Shown one piece after another: positions 1 to 5,807 of a stretch of 12,779 nucleotides of DNA (position 1 is its first letter; every line of letters begins with the position of its first letter). The DNA comes from Nitriliruptoraceae bacterium (GTDB taxonomy: Bacteria; Actinomycetota; Nitriliruptoria; Nitriliruptorales; Nitriliruptoraceae), in assembly GCA_007125475.1 (NCBI GenBank), contig SLDB01000216.1, forward strand, positions 1 through 12,779. The letters run 5' to 3'. The notes under the pieces were generated by a model that searched no databases, had not been told where the DNA came from, and saw only the letters and a program-made list of their open reading frames with translations. The translations under genes and the position numbers were made by a program.

Positions 1-861
1 GACGGTGCCGGCGGAGGGGGGAGCCCCCGCGACCCGACGCACGGCGGCGTGCACCACCCGGCGGGCCAGCGCCTCCGACACCGAACGCAGCTCCCGCCGC
101 TCGAGGAGGCGGACCGCTCCGACGTCCCGGGGCACCGGCCCACGCTCGACCACCTGCTGCAGGAGCTCGGCGTCGCCACGGGCGAGGTCGGCGAGGCGGG
201 CCAGGGCGCCGACCACGTCCGGTGCCGTCCGTTCCAGGGCCGGCAGCACCCGGGTGCGCACCGCGATCCGGGCCACCCGCGTGTCCCGGTTCGTCGGGTC
301 GGTGACGTACGGCAGCCCCTCACCGGCGACGAAGGCGTGGACGTCGCCGCGGCGGATCCGGAGCATCGGGCGGGTCACATCGCCGCGGTGCGGCGCCATC
401 GCGGCGAGGCCGTCGACGCCGGTCCCCCTGGCGATGCGCAGCAGCACCGTCTCGGCCTGGTCGTCGGCGGTGTGGCCGACGAGGAGGGCCTCGGCCCCGA
501 TCTCGGCGGCGACGCGGCGCAACGCGGCGTAGCGCGCGTGCCGCGCCGCCGCCTGCAGGCCCCGGCCACGGGGGTCGACCTGCACCTGCACCGTGCGAAC
601 CGGGGTGCCGAGCCAGGCAGCGTGGCTGACGACGAGCTCAGCCTCGACCCGGTCGTCGCGGAGCCCGTGGGAGACGTGGACGAGGGTGCGGCTCAGGTCG
701 GGGCGGGCCTCGGCGGCGAGGAACGCCAGCGCCGTGGAGTCGGCCCCGCCCGAGCAGGCGACGACGACACCGGATCCGGTGCCGAGGTGGGTGAGGCCGG
801 CGGTGACCTCGTCGACGAGCTCGTCGCGGTGCAGCCCCGCCGGGCGCGGGCCGGGCGCCAT
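1..861 (-). CDS. tilS: tRNA(Ile)-lysidine synthase, C-terminus beyond the left edge
   Basis: TilS is the ATP-dependent cytosolic enzyme that attaches lysine to C34 of the CAU-anticodon tRNA-Ile, letting it read AUA. Translating leftward from the ATG at 861-859 gives 287 codons with no stop, so the 3' end lies outside the window. The PP-loop SGGADS is at residues 37-42, followed by HVSHGLRDD (62-70), the family signature HTADDQAET (130-138) and TDPTNRD (187-193). All are typical of bacterial TilS. The start lies 4 bases after the stop of the metalloprotease gene, so the two genes are probably co-transcribed. From family knowledge, hpt and ftsH often follow tilS in Actinomycetota, but that part is not visible here. 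The visible part covers the whole N-terminal catalytic domain and the beginning of the helical domain. The identification is secure. Confidence 0.95.
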   Translation of the reverse strand, partial: MAPGPRPAGLHRDELVDEVTAGLTHLGTGSGVVVACSGGADSTALAFLAAEARPDLSRTLVHVSHGLRDDRVEAELVVSHAAWLGTPVRTVQVQVDPRGRGLQAAARHARYAALRRVAAEIGAEALLVGHTADDQAETVLLRIARGTGVDGLAAMAPHRGDVTRPMLRIRRGDVHAFVAGEGLPYVTDPTNRDTRVARIAVRTRVLPALERTAPDVVGALARLADLARGDAELLQQVVERGPVPRDVGAVRLLERRELRSVSEALARRVVHAAVRRVAGAPPSAGTV

Positions 862-865
862 CACG

Positions 866-1900
866 TCAGCCGACGCGTGCGAGCCAGGCGGCCGGGTCGG
901 CGATCTCGTCACGCCCCGGGAGGTGCTCCGGGGTGGTGAACGCCCGGTTCAGGGTGGCGACACCGCCGGCCTCGACGACGGCACGGACGAAGCCCTCGCC
1001 CTCCCGGTACTGGCGGCGCTTCATCTCCAGCCCGGCCACGGCGGTGAGGATCTTCGAGGTGACATCACCGTGGCGGCGGGCCAACGCTCGGCGCACCGCC
1101 TCGGGGTCACCGACGAGACCCTCGGCCGCCTCGGCCATCACCGTGTTGCCGTGCCCTTCCAGCAACGTCATCAGCCCCTGGGCCTCGTCGACGACGCGTC
1201 GTTGCTCGTCGTTGAGGACGGTGCGCAGCAGCGGTTCGGTCTCTCCGGTGGCCCGAGCCTCGGCGAGAGCCGCCGGGAGCCGGGGAGCGATCTCGGCCAG
1301 CGCGGCGGCGTCGATCCGGGTCGCGGCGAGGTAGCGCTCGACCAGGCCGCGCAGGTGGGGTCCCAGCCACGGGGTGGCGTCGAACTGCAGCCGGTGGGTG
1401 ACCTCGTGCAGCAGCACGGTGCGCCGGACGTCGGCGGCGAGGCGGCCGTCCTCGGCGCCCAGGTCGAGGACGTTGGGGCCGACGACGACCAGCTGCCCTC
1501 CCCCGGGTCCTCCCAGCGGCAGGACGTACTGACCCAGGACCTTCGAGGAGAGGAGTCCGAGCACCGCCCCCAGCTGCGCGCCCAGGACCCGTGCGGCCGG
1601 GACGCGCCTGGCACCCAGCCGCGCCCGCAGCGGGTCGAAGCTCCCCCTCAACGCCGCGAGGTTCACGCGGACCCACCCGAGACGCCCCACGACGCGGACG
1701 TTGGTGGCCGGCAGGTCCAGACCGAGCCCGGTCCAGCGGCGTGCGGCCTCGTCGATCGCGGGGAGGTCGGCGACGACCTCGTCGCGCAGCGCCGCCGCCG
1801 TCCGGGGCTCGGTCCGCACCGGCCGTGCGGTGATCGCGGCGGCCCACACCGCCGCGGCCTCGTCGATCATCGGTGACGGCGCGGATTCGGGGTCGGCCAC
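866..1900 (-). CDS. Zinc-dependent metalloprotease of the DUF2342 / 'F420 biosynthesis-associated' family
   Basis: The protein is 344 residues long if started at GTG 1900. A GAGG five bases upstream supports this start. An ATG at 1870 is an alternative, while longer starts would run into the upstream gene. Residues 165-169 are HEVTH, followed by QF at 172-173, which is the zinc-ligand helix of this family. VLGQYVLPL lies about 40 residues earlier and is also typical. The family is found in Actinomycetota and Chloroflexi. It has a metallopeptidase-like fold, but the substrate is not established, and the name 'F420 biosynthesis-associated' reflects genome co-occurrence only. No signal peptide is seen, so it is probably cytosolic. 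It sits directly before tilS, the arrangement common in Actinomycetota, where another upstream neighbour is often the peptidase DacB. Here that upstream position is taken by a small membrane protein instead. Confidence 0.88.
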   Translation of the reverse strand: MADPESAPSPMIDEAAAVWAAAITARPVRTEPRTAAALRDEVVADLPAIDEAARRWTGLGLDLPATNVRVVGRLGWVRVNLAALRGSFDPLRARLGARRVPAARVLGAQLGAVLGLLSSKVLGQYVLPLGGPGGGQLVVVGPNVLDLGAEDGRLAADVRRTVLLHEVTHRLQFDATPWLGPHLRGLVERYLAATRIDAAALAEIAPRLPAALAEARATGETEPLLRTVLNDEQRRVVDEAQGLMTLLEGHGNTVMAEAAEGLVGDPEAVRRALARRHGDVTSKILTAVAGLEMKRRQYREGEGFVRAVVEAGGVATLNRAFTTPEHLPGRDEIADPAAWLARVG

Positions 1901-1923
1901 ACGGCCCTCGTCGTCGGAGTGGA

Positions 1924-2259
1924 TCAGCCCTGGTCGCGCTGGGTGGGCCGGCGCACCAGGAGGTGGTAGAGCCCGAGCATCAGCACCAGCCCGACGACGC
2001 CGGCGAAGGTGAGGATCCACGCCGCGCCCCAGGTGAACGGCGTCTCCCGGTCCTCGTACCCGGCGAGCTCACGTGCCGGGTTGTCCTCGGCGTGCCGCTC
2101 CAGCGGCTCCGGGCCGGGCGGTCCCTCGCCGTCCTCGGCCTCGGCGGCGAACACCGCGGCCGGACCGGTGGGACCGAGGACCGGCAGTGCCAGCAGGGTC
2201 GCGGCCAGCATCGCGACGAGGAGGGCGGAGGCACTCCGACGCAGCGCGAACGATCGCAT
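1924..2259 (-). CDS. Small secreted or membrane-anchored protein with signal peptide and C-terminal helix
   Basis: This 111-residue protein is not recognised. The ATG at 2259-2257 has a strong AGGAGG nine bases upstream, and the hydrophobic signal begins immediately, so this start is preferred over longer ones. Residues 1-39 look like a signal peptide (FALRR, then a long hydrophobic stretch, then a likely cleavage near AVFA-AEA). Residues 40-76 are acidic and proline-rich. Residues 77-102 form a clear membrane helix, with the basic tail LVRRPTQRDQG staying inside. The predicted mature form is therefore a short extracytoplasmic acidic segment on a single anchor. It ends 23 bases before the metalloprotease start and probably shares its transcript. 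A -10-like TAGGCT precedes it at 2312-2307. That it is a real gene is likely; its function is unknown. Confidence 0.7.
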   Translation of the reverse strand: MRSFALRRSASALLVAMLAATLLALPVLGPTGPAAVFAAEAEDGEGPPGPEPLERHAEDNPARELAGYEDRETPFTWGAAWILTFAGVVGLVLMLGLYHLLVRRPTQRDQG

Positions 2260-2306
2260 CCGGGTGTACCTCCTGGCGTCCGTGCACGCGTACCGGTCGT
2301 CAGGAG

Positions 2307-2312
2307 AGCCTA
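2307..2312 (-). promoter_or_regulatory. Possible -10 box for the small membrane protein-metalloprotease-tilS operon
   Basis: Read on the minus strand, the sequence is TAGGCT, a common actinobacterial -10 form, placed about 47 bases upstream of the ATG at 2259. The -35 region 17-18 bases further upstream (TTCCGC) matches poorly. The call rests on the hexamer and its position only. Confidence 0.35.
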
Positions 2313-2383
2313 GCCGAGGTCGACCGCCACGCGGAACCCGCCCGACGTGGGCCGGACAGGCCCCGGACACCTCGAGCCGTTCT

Positions 2384-2399
2384 AGTTGCATATGCAACT
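2384..2399. promoter_or_regulatory. Perfect 16-bp palindrome, probable operator for pirin
   Basis: AGTTGCATATGCAACT is identical to its reverse complement and is strikingly AT-richer than its surroundings. It covers the predicted -35 box of the pirin promoter (2386-2391), so a bound dimer would block RNA polymerase. The size and symmetry suit a winged-helix dimer of the MarR class, whose sites often look like TTGCATATGCAA. That assignment is inference, as no regulator gene is in the window. It is also about 70 bases upstream of the likely -10 box of the divergent operon. Confidence 0.7.
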
Positions 2400-2413
2400 T
2401 CATCGGTTACACT
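2386..2413 (+). promoter_or_regulatory. Probable sigma-70-type promoter of pirin
   Basis: The -35 box TTGCAT (2386-2391) is followed, after 16 bases, by the -10 box TACACT (2408-2413). Transcription should begin near 2420, leaving a leader of roughly 45 bases before the ATG at 2464. The -35 box lies inside the 16-bp palindrome, which suggests repression by a dimeric regulator. Confidence 0.6.
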
Positions 2414-2463
2414 GATCGTCCCGGCCACCCGACACGGCCCGGCCCACCGACAGGAGGCACGCG

Positions 2464-3447
2464 ATGCCCGCCGTGACCGTCGACGATCTCCTCACCCTCC
2501 CCCGCGTCCACGCCCCCGACGCCGCGATGTCCACCCCGCGACCGATCCGGTCGGTGACCACCGCGCCCCGCGGGTTCGAGGGCGAGGGCTTCCCGGTGCG
2601 TCGCGCGTTCGCCGGCGTCGACCTCGCCGAACTCGACCCGTTCATCCACCTCGACCAGATGGGCGAGGTCGAGTACGCCCCCGGCGAGCCGAAGGGCACC
2701 CCCTGGCACCCGCACCGCGGGTTCGAGACGGTGACCTACATGCTCGACGGCACGTTGTCGCACACCGACTCCCACGGCGGCGGCGGGCTGATCACCGACG
2801 GCGACACCCAGTGGATGACCGCGGGCTCCGGGTTGCTGCACATCGAGACCCCCCCGGAGGAGATCGTCGTCGCCGGTGGCCTCTTCCATGGTTTCCAGCT
2901 GTGGGTGAACCTCCCACGCCAGGCGAAGTGGACCGCCCCCCGGTACCAGGACCTGCGGGCCGGTGACGTGCGGCTGCTGTCGTCACACGACGGTGGGGCG
3001 TTGCTGCGGCTCATCGCCGGCGACCTCTCCGGCCACGGCGGGCCCGGCAGCACGCACACCCCGATCACGATGGTCCACGCCACCGTGGAACCGGGCGCCG
3101 AGGTCCGCCTGCCGTGGCGCAGCGATTACAACGCCCTGGCCTACGTCCTGGCCGGACATGGCCGGGTGGGCACCGAGCGCCGACCGGTCGAGACGGGACA
3201 GCTCACCGTCTTCGGTCGCGGCGACGAGGTCGTCCTCGCCGCGGACGAATCCCAGGAGTCCCGCGCGCCGCGGCTCGACGTCCTCGTCCTCGGCGGGCGA
3301 CCGATCCGTGAGCCGGTGGCGTGGTACGGCCCGTTCGTGATGAACACCAAGGCCGAGGTGATGCAGGCGATGGACGACTTCCAGGCCGGCCGGCTCGGGA
3401 GCATCCCGACGCTGCACGCCGGCGGGAACGTCGACCCGACCGCCTGA
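2464..3447 (+). CDS. Pirin family protein (cupin-fold metalloprotein)
   Basis: This 327-residue protein has the normal length for a bacterial pirin with two cupin domains. The N-terminal domain carries HPHRGFETVTYMLDG (82-96) and GSGLLHIETP (121-130). H82, H84, H126 and E128 correspond to the four iron ligands of human pirin, so metal binding should be intact. Many pirins bind Fe and several oxidise flavonols such as quercetin, while others act as redox-linked regulators. The actual substrate cannot be read from sequence. The ATG at 2464 has AGGAGG six bases upstream. The gene stands alone on this strand, with its own promoter and palindromic operator, and the next gene converges on it 8 bases beyond the stop. 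Pirins of this type are often induced by electrophile or oxidative stress through MarR-type repressors, which fits the operator but is not proven here. Confidence 0.95.
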   Translation: MPAVTVDDLLTLPRVHAPDAAMSTPRPIRSVTTAPRGFEGEGFPVRRAFAGVDLAELDPFIHLDQMGEVEYAPGEPKGTPWHPHRGFETVTYMLDGTLSHTDSHGGGGLITDGDTQWMTAGSGLLHIETPPEEIVVAGGLFHGFQLWVNLPRQAKWTAPRYQDLRAGDVRLLSSHDGGALLRLIAGDLSGHGGPGSTHTPITMVHATVEPGAEVRLPWRSDYNALAYVLAGHGRVGTERRPVETGQLTVFGRGDEVVLAADESQESRAPRLDVLVLGGRPIREPVAWYGPFVMNTKAEVMQAMDDFQAGRLGSIPTLHAGGNVDPTA

Positions 3448-3459
3448 GCCCCGGCTCAG
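3444..3459. terminator. Hairpin spanning both stop codons, possible bidirectional terminator
   Basis: CTGAGCC-CC-GGCTCAG is a perfect inverted repeat. Its left arm contains the pirin stop (3445-3447) and its right arm the stop of the converging gene (3456-3458). It can fold on either transcript. There is no T-run, so intrinsic termination is uncertain. Confidence 0.4.
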
Positions 3460-4277
3460 ATCTCGTCCATCACCCACGTGACCGTGTCGAGCCACCACCG
3501 CCAGTTCGGGGGCACGTAGGTCTGCGCCATCGACTCGTCGACCTCGTCGGTGTCGTAGAGCTCACCGAGGCGGGCGGTGAAGTCGTCGATGGCCTCGGGC
3601 CACGACGGCCACGCCTTGAGTCCGTGGGGGCCGGTACCGGACCATCCCCAGGCGTTGTACGTGCCCGCCGGGAGGCGCTCGCCGCCGGACGACTCGGCGA
3701 CCGCGATCCCGACGACCAGGCGCGGGTCGACGTCGTGCTCCACGCCGGCGGCGACGATCTCCTCGGCGTACTCCGCCAGCGGCGCCCCCCGCCCGGCGAG
3801 GAAGCTGCGGACCCGTTCGGGGGCGACGGTGTCGTCGTCGGTGACGTACACCGGAGCCGAAGCGTCGTCCTCCTCGGCGGCGACCTCCTCGACAGCGGCC
3901 TGCGTGGCGACCTCCACCGGGGCGCTGTCAACGGTGTCGGTGTCCCGGGGGGTGGAGTCCCCGGCCAGCCCGGTGGCCGTCACCGGCACGAGCGAGCCCT
4001 CCGGTACCTGGCGCGGGTCGGGCTCCGGTCCGGCCGGAGCCGCCTCGAGGTCGGTGACGGGCACCGCGCTGAGGTCCGCCTGCCCGGACGAGGCGCCGCC
4101 GAGGACGTCGACGGCCCGTGACGCCGGCTCGGCCGTCGCCGCCGGAGCGGCGCGTTCGACGTGCGTTGCGCCGCCGGAGGCGTCCCCGCCCTGCAGGGTC
4201 GTCGCCGCGACAACGACCGCGGCCGCCGACAGCACGGCGACCCCGGCGATCGAGGCACGTTCCAGGAACACGAGCAT
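3456..4277 (-). CDS. Membrane-anchored lysozyme-like cell wall protein
   Basis: The protein is 273 residues from the ATG at 4277, which has GAAGGA seven bases upstream. Residues 7-28 form a hydrophobic segment that is either a signal peptide or an N-terminal anchor. Residues 30-150 are a low-complexity, Ala/Pro/Asp/Glu-rich stretch, probably a flexible spacer. The folded C-terminal part (about 152-273) resembles lysozyme-like muramidase or glucosaminidase domains: VDPRLVVGIAVAESSGG (183-199) with E195 as the candidate catalytic acid, then YNAWGW (207-212), PSWPEAIDDF (224-233) and YVPPNWRWWLDTV near the end. The likely role is peptidoglycan glycan-strand cleavage outside the membrane. The family call rests on motif resemblance, so the exact glycosidase class is open. 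It converges with pirin and lies 246 bases downstream of the VOC gene, so it probably has its own promoter. Confidence 0.75.
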   Translation of the reverse strand: MLVFLERASIAGVAVLSAAAVVVAATTLQGGDASGGATHVERAAPAATAEPASRAVDVLGGASSGQADLSAVPVTDLEAAPAGPEPDPRQVPEGSLVPVTATGLAGDSTPRDTDTVDSAPVEVATQAAVEEVAAEEDDASAPVYVTDDDTVAPERVRSFLAGRGAPLAEYAEEIVAAGVEHDVDPRLVVGIAVAESSGGERLPAGTYNAWGWSGTGPHGLKAWPSWPEAIDDFTARLGELYDTDEVDESMAQTYVPPNWRWWLDTVTWVMDEI

Positions 4278-4305
4278 GCAGGGTCCTTCACGGTGGGAAC
4301 CGCCG

Positions 4306-4366
4306 TTGGCGCCCCGGGAGGTGACACGGGGATTCGGCAGCGGCACCGGAACAAGCCGGGCGCCAA
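4306..4366 (-). repeat. Inverted repeat in the leader of the lysozyme-like gene
   Basis: TTGGCGCCCCGGG (4306-4318) and CCGGGCGCCAA (4356-4366) pair over nine consecutive bases plus a bulged extension, with a loop of about 37 bases. The structure lies 29-89 bases upstream of the ATG at 4277. It could be an RNA leader fold or a pair of regulator half-sites. No known riboswitch core was identified. Confidence 0.35.
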
Positions 4367-4491
4367 GGGGCACGAAGCAGGCGACGGGGCCTGTCGGCGA
4401 GTGGATCAGGGAGGGTGGACGCCCGACCTCGATGGCACAACCGCAGGGACCTGTCCGTTCGGCCGTAGGACGCGGTTCGACACCCCTGTCC

Positions 4492-4518
4492 CGGCAGTGC
4501 CGGCAGTGCCGACAGTGG
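4492..4518. repeat. Three tandem 9-bp units after the VOC gene
   Basis: CGGCAGTGC occurs twice exactly (4492-4500, 4501-4509) and once with two changes (CGACAGTGG, 4510-4518). It is placed just 3' of the VOC stop codon at 4524-4526. It may be simple slippage. Confidence 0.55.
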
Positions 4519-4523
4519 CGCGC

Positions 4524-5123
4524 CTACCGGGGTGTGAGCACCGCCACACGCATCCCGAGCCCGAGGGCCTCGGTGTCGAGGACCGCGATCGAGCGACCAG
4601 GCTGGACGGCGGGACGAACCGCCCCACGTAGCGTCGGGAGGTGGTCCAGGTCGTCGGCGGTGAACGCCACGCCGGTGACGGCGGCCCGACCGGGGTGCGC
4701 CACCGTCGGCGCAACGACCTCGAGCACACAGGTCCCCACGACGTAGAACGCGTAGCGACGGCCCTCACCGGCCCGCAGGTCCTCGGCGGTCCGACGGGGG
4801 TGGAGTCCGTGGACCGCGAACGCGTCCACGGTGCGGTCGAGATCACCGGTGTGCACCGCGACGTGGTCGACGGCACGGACGCGGTTGGGGTGCGAGGCCT
4901 GGCTCACCGCGTCGGCGACGGCGCCGAACGCCACCCCGTCGACCACGCCGTCGACGGGGGGCGCCAGGGCGATCCGCGGCGTCACCCCGGCATCGGCGCC
5001 CACGATGGTGACGCCACCGACGGTGAACCGGTCGGCGTCCACGACGAAGCCGGCGGCGCGCCACGCACCGGGTGGGTCGGACACCGCGACACCGGTGAGC
5101 CGCGGGGCATCGGTCACGGTCAC
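4524..5123 (-). CDS. VOC / glyoxalase-like domain protein
   Basis: This is a 199-residue protein. The GTG start at 5123-5121 overlaps the TGA of the upstream cupredoxin gene by 4 bases (GTGA), implying translational coupling. The second half begins AVDHVAVHTGDLDRTVDAFAVHGLHPRR (from residue 84) and continues to YAFYVVGTCVLEVVAP (124-139). This is the beta-alpha-beta-beta pattern of a VOC (vicinal oxygen chelate) module, with H87 and E135 where metal ligands usually sit. The first half (about residues 9-70) reads like a more divergent second VOC module, GVAVSDPPGAWRAAGFVVD. Members of the superfamily include glyoxalase I, dioxygenases and resistance proteins, so the reaction cannot be assigned. 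Being cytosolic while its coupled partner is an exported copper protein makes the pairing hard to explain. Confidence 0.82.
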   Translation of the reverse strand: MTVTDAPRLTGVAVSDPPGAWRAAGFVVDADRFTVGGVTIVGADAGVTPRIALAPPVDGVVDGVAFGAVADAVSQASHPNRVRAVDHVAVHTGDLDRTVDAFAVHGLHPRRTAEDLRAGEGRRYAFYVVGTCVLEVVAPTVAHPGRAAVTGVAFTADDLDHLPTLRGAVRPAVQPGRSIAVLDTEALGLGMRVAVLTPR

Positions 5124-5470
5124 CCTCCGACGACGTGGACGGTGCCGTCCATCCCCGGGTGCAGTGAGCAGACGTAGGGGTAGGAACCCTCGTCGGTGAA
5201 GGTGTGCCGGAACTCCCCGCTGGCCTGCACACCGCTGTCGAACCCGTCACCGACGACGTCGTGGGCCGCGCGTCCCTCCCAGCGCCACACGACCTCGGTG
5301 CCCGCCTCGACGACGAGGTCGTCGTCGACGAAGACGTCGTCGTCCACGACCACAACCGCCTCCTCGCTCACCGGTCCGACGTCGTCGGCCAGCGGTTCGG
5401 CGGACGGGGCACCGTTGCACCCGGCGACCACCACCAGGAGGGGGATCAACGGCGACAGGCGTCTGGACAC
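5120..5470 (-). CDS. Cupredoxin (type I copper) lipoprotein
   Basis: The protein is 116 residues from the GTG at 5470, which has GGAG five bases upstream. A longer upstream reading lacks a signal sequence at its start and is not favoured. The N-terminus is a lipoprotein signal, with hydrophobic residues 5-17 and the lipobox VAGC, so C18 would carry the lipid and the protein would sit on the outer face of the membrane. The rest is a single plastocyanin/azurin-like domain. H70 (AAHDVV) and the C-terminal CSLHPGM (101-107) supply the four classic type I copper ligands His, Cys, His and Met. Proteins of this kind carry single electrons between redox partners or bind copper. An acidic stretch DDDVFVDDD (43-51) lies in the middle. 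It is coupled to the VOC gene by a GTGA overlap. A weak -10-like TACCCT is seen at 5516-5511. Confidence 0.88.
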   Translation of the reverse strand: MSRRLSPLIPLLVVVAGCNGAPSAEPLADDVGPVSEEAVVVVDDDVFVDDDLVVEAGTEVVWRWEGRAAHDVVGDGFDSGVQASGEFRHTFTDEGSYPYVCSLHPGMDGTVHVVGG

Positions 5471-5600
5471 GTCGGCTCCGGGAGGCGCTGGTTCGAAGGG
5501 TCGCTCGCGGAGGGTACGCGCCACCGGGGTCGCCTTCGGACCCGACGACGCCCCCGCTTCCGTCGAGCCCCTCGTCGACGCCGGAACTACGCTCCAGCGG

Positions 5601-5669
5601 CGCTGTGAGCACGTTCCCGCCTGCGCGTTGTCAAGCGAGCAGCTCACGACAGCGGCCCCGCCGGGGGCC
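5601..5669. repeat. Two adjacent inverted repeats in the gene-free region
   Basis: CGCTGTGAGC (5601-5610) pairs with 5642-5654 over ten base pairs with a three-base bulge and a 31-base loop. Immediately after it, GGCCCC-GCC-GGGGCC (5654-5659 with 5664-5669) forms a tight GC hairpin. No T-run follows and no gene reads into it from the left, so a terminator role is unlikely. The function is unknown. Confidence 0.4.
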
Positions 5670-5755
5670 TGCAGCGGGGGCTGCCACCTCGACATCGGTC
5701 ACACGGGCCCACGTGTCGGCAGCTGAGGACTCCTCATACCGCGGTACAGAAGCCG

Positions 5756-5782
5756 TAAAGAACCGGCCGTGCGTGCCGATGT
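5756..5782 (+). promoter_or_regulatory. Sigma-28 (FliA/WhiG/SigD-type) flagellar promoter
   Basis: TAAA (5756-5759) is followed by exactly 15 bases and then GCCGATGT (5775-5782). The family consensus is TAAA-N15-GCCGATAA/AT, so the core matches in every conserved position except one in the last bases. Transcription should start near 5789, giving a leader of about 20 bases to the GTG at 5808. TAAA is very rare in this GC-rich window, so a chance match is unlikely. The sigma factor gene itself is not in the window. Confidence 0.82.
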
Positions 5783-5807
5783 GTGGGGGTGGCGATGAGG
5801 AGGCGAC

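Larger units (their letters stand above)
5471..5807. other. Gene-free divergent region of 337 bases
   Basis: No convincing reading frame lies here; the open frames that cross it have no signal peptide, domain or typical composition. The left end must hold the promoter of the cupredoxin-VOC pair. The middle holds the hairpins at 5601-5669. A perfect 10-bp palindrome TACCGCGGTA (5737-5746) lies ten bases before the sigma-28 -35 box. The right end is the sigma-28 promoter and the ribosome binding site of the FlgN-like gene. Confidence 0.65.

Noticed and set aside
49..939. Long rightward open frame opposite tilS
   Set aside because: It is antisense to a protein with clear TilS motifs, and its Arg/Gly/Asp-rich product shows no domain; it is a by-product of high GC content.
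4278..4380. Resemblance of the minus-strand leader (CCGAATCCCCG, then TCACCTCCCGGGG) to the 3' end of a c-di-AMP (ydaO) riboswitch
   Set aside because: The other conserved blocks, such as a GGGGTGAATC-like element, are missing anywhere in the 246-base leader, so the resemblance is too short to call.
5471..5695. N-terminal extension of the cupredoxin gene to an ATG at 5695
   Set aside because: The extension has no signal or domain and would bury the lipoprotein signal inside the protein; GTG 5470 has a ribosome binding site and starts the signal directly.
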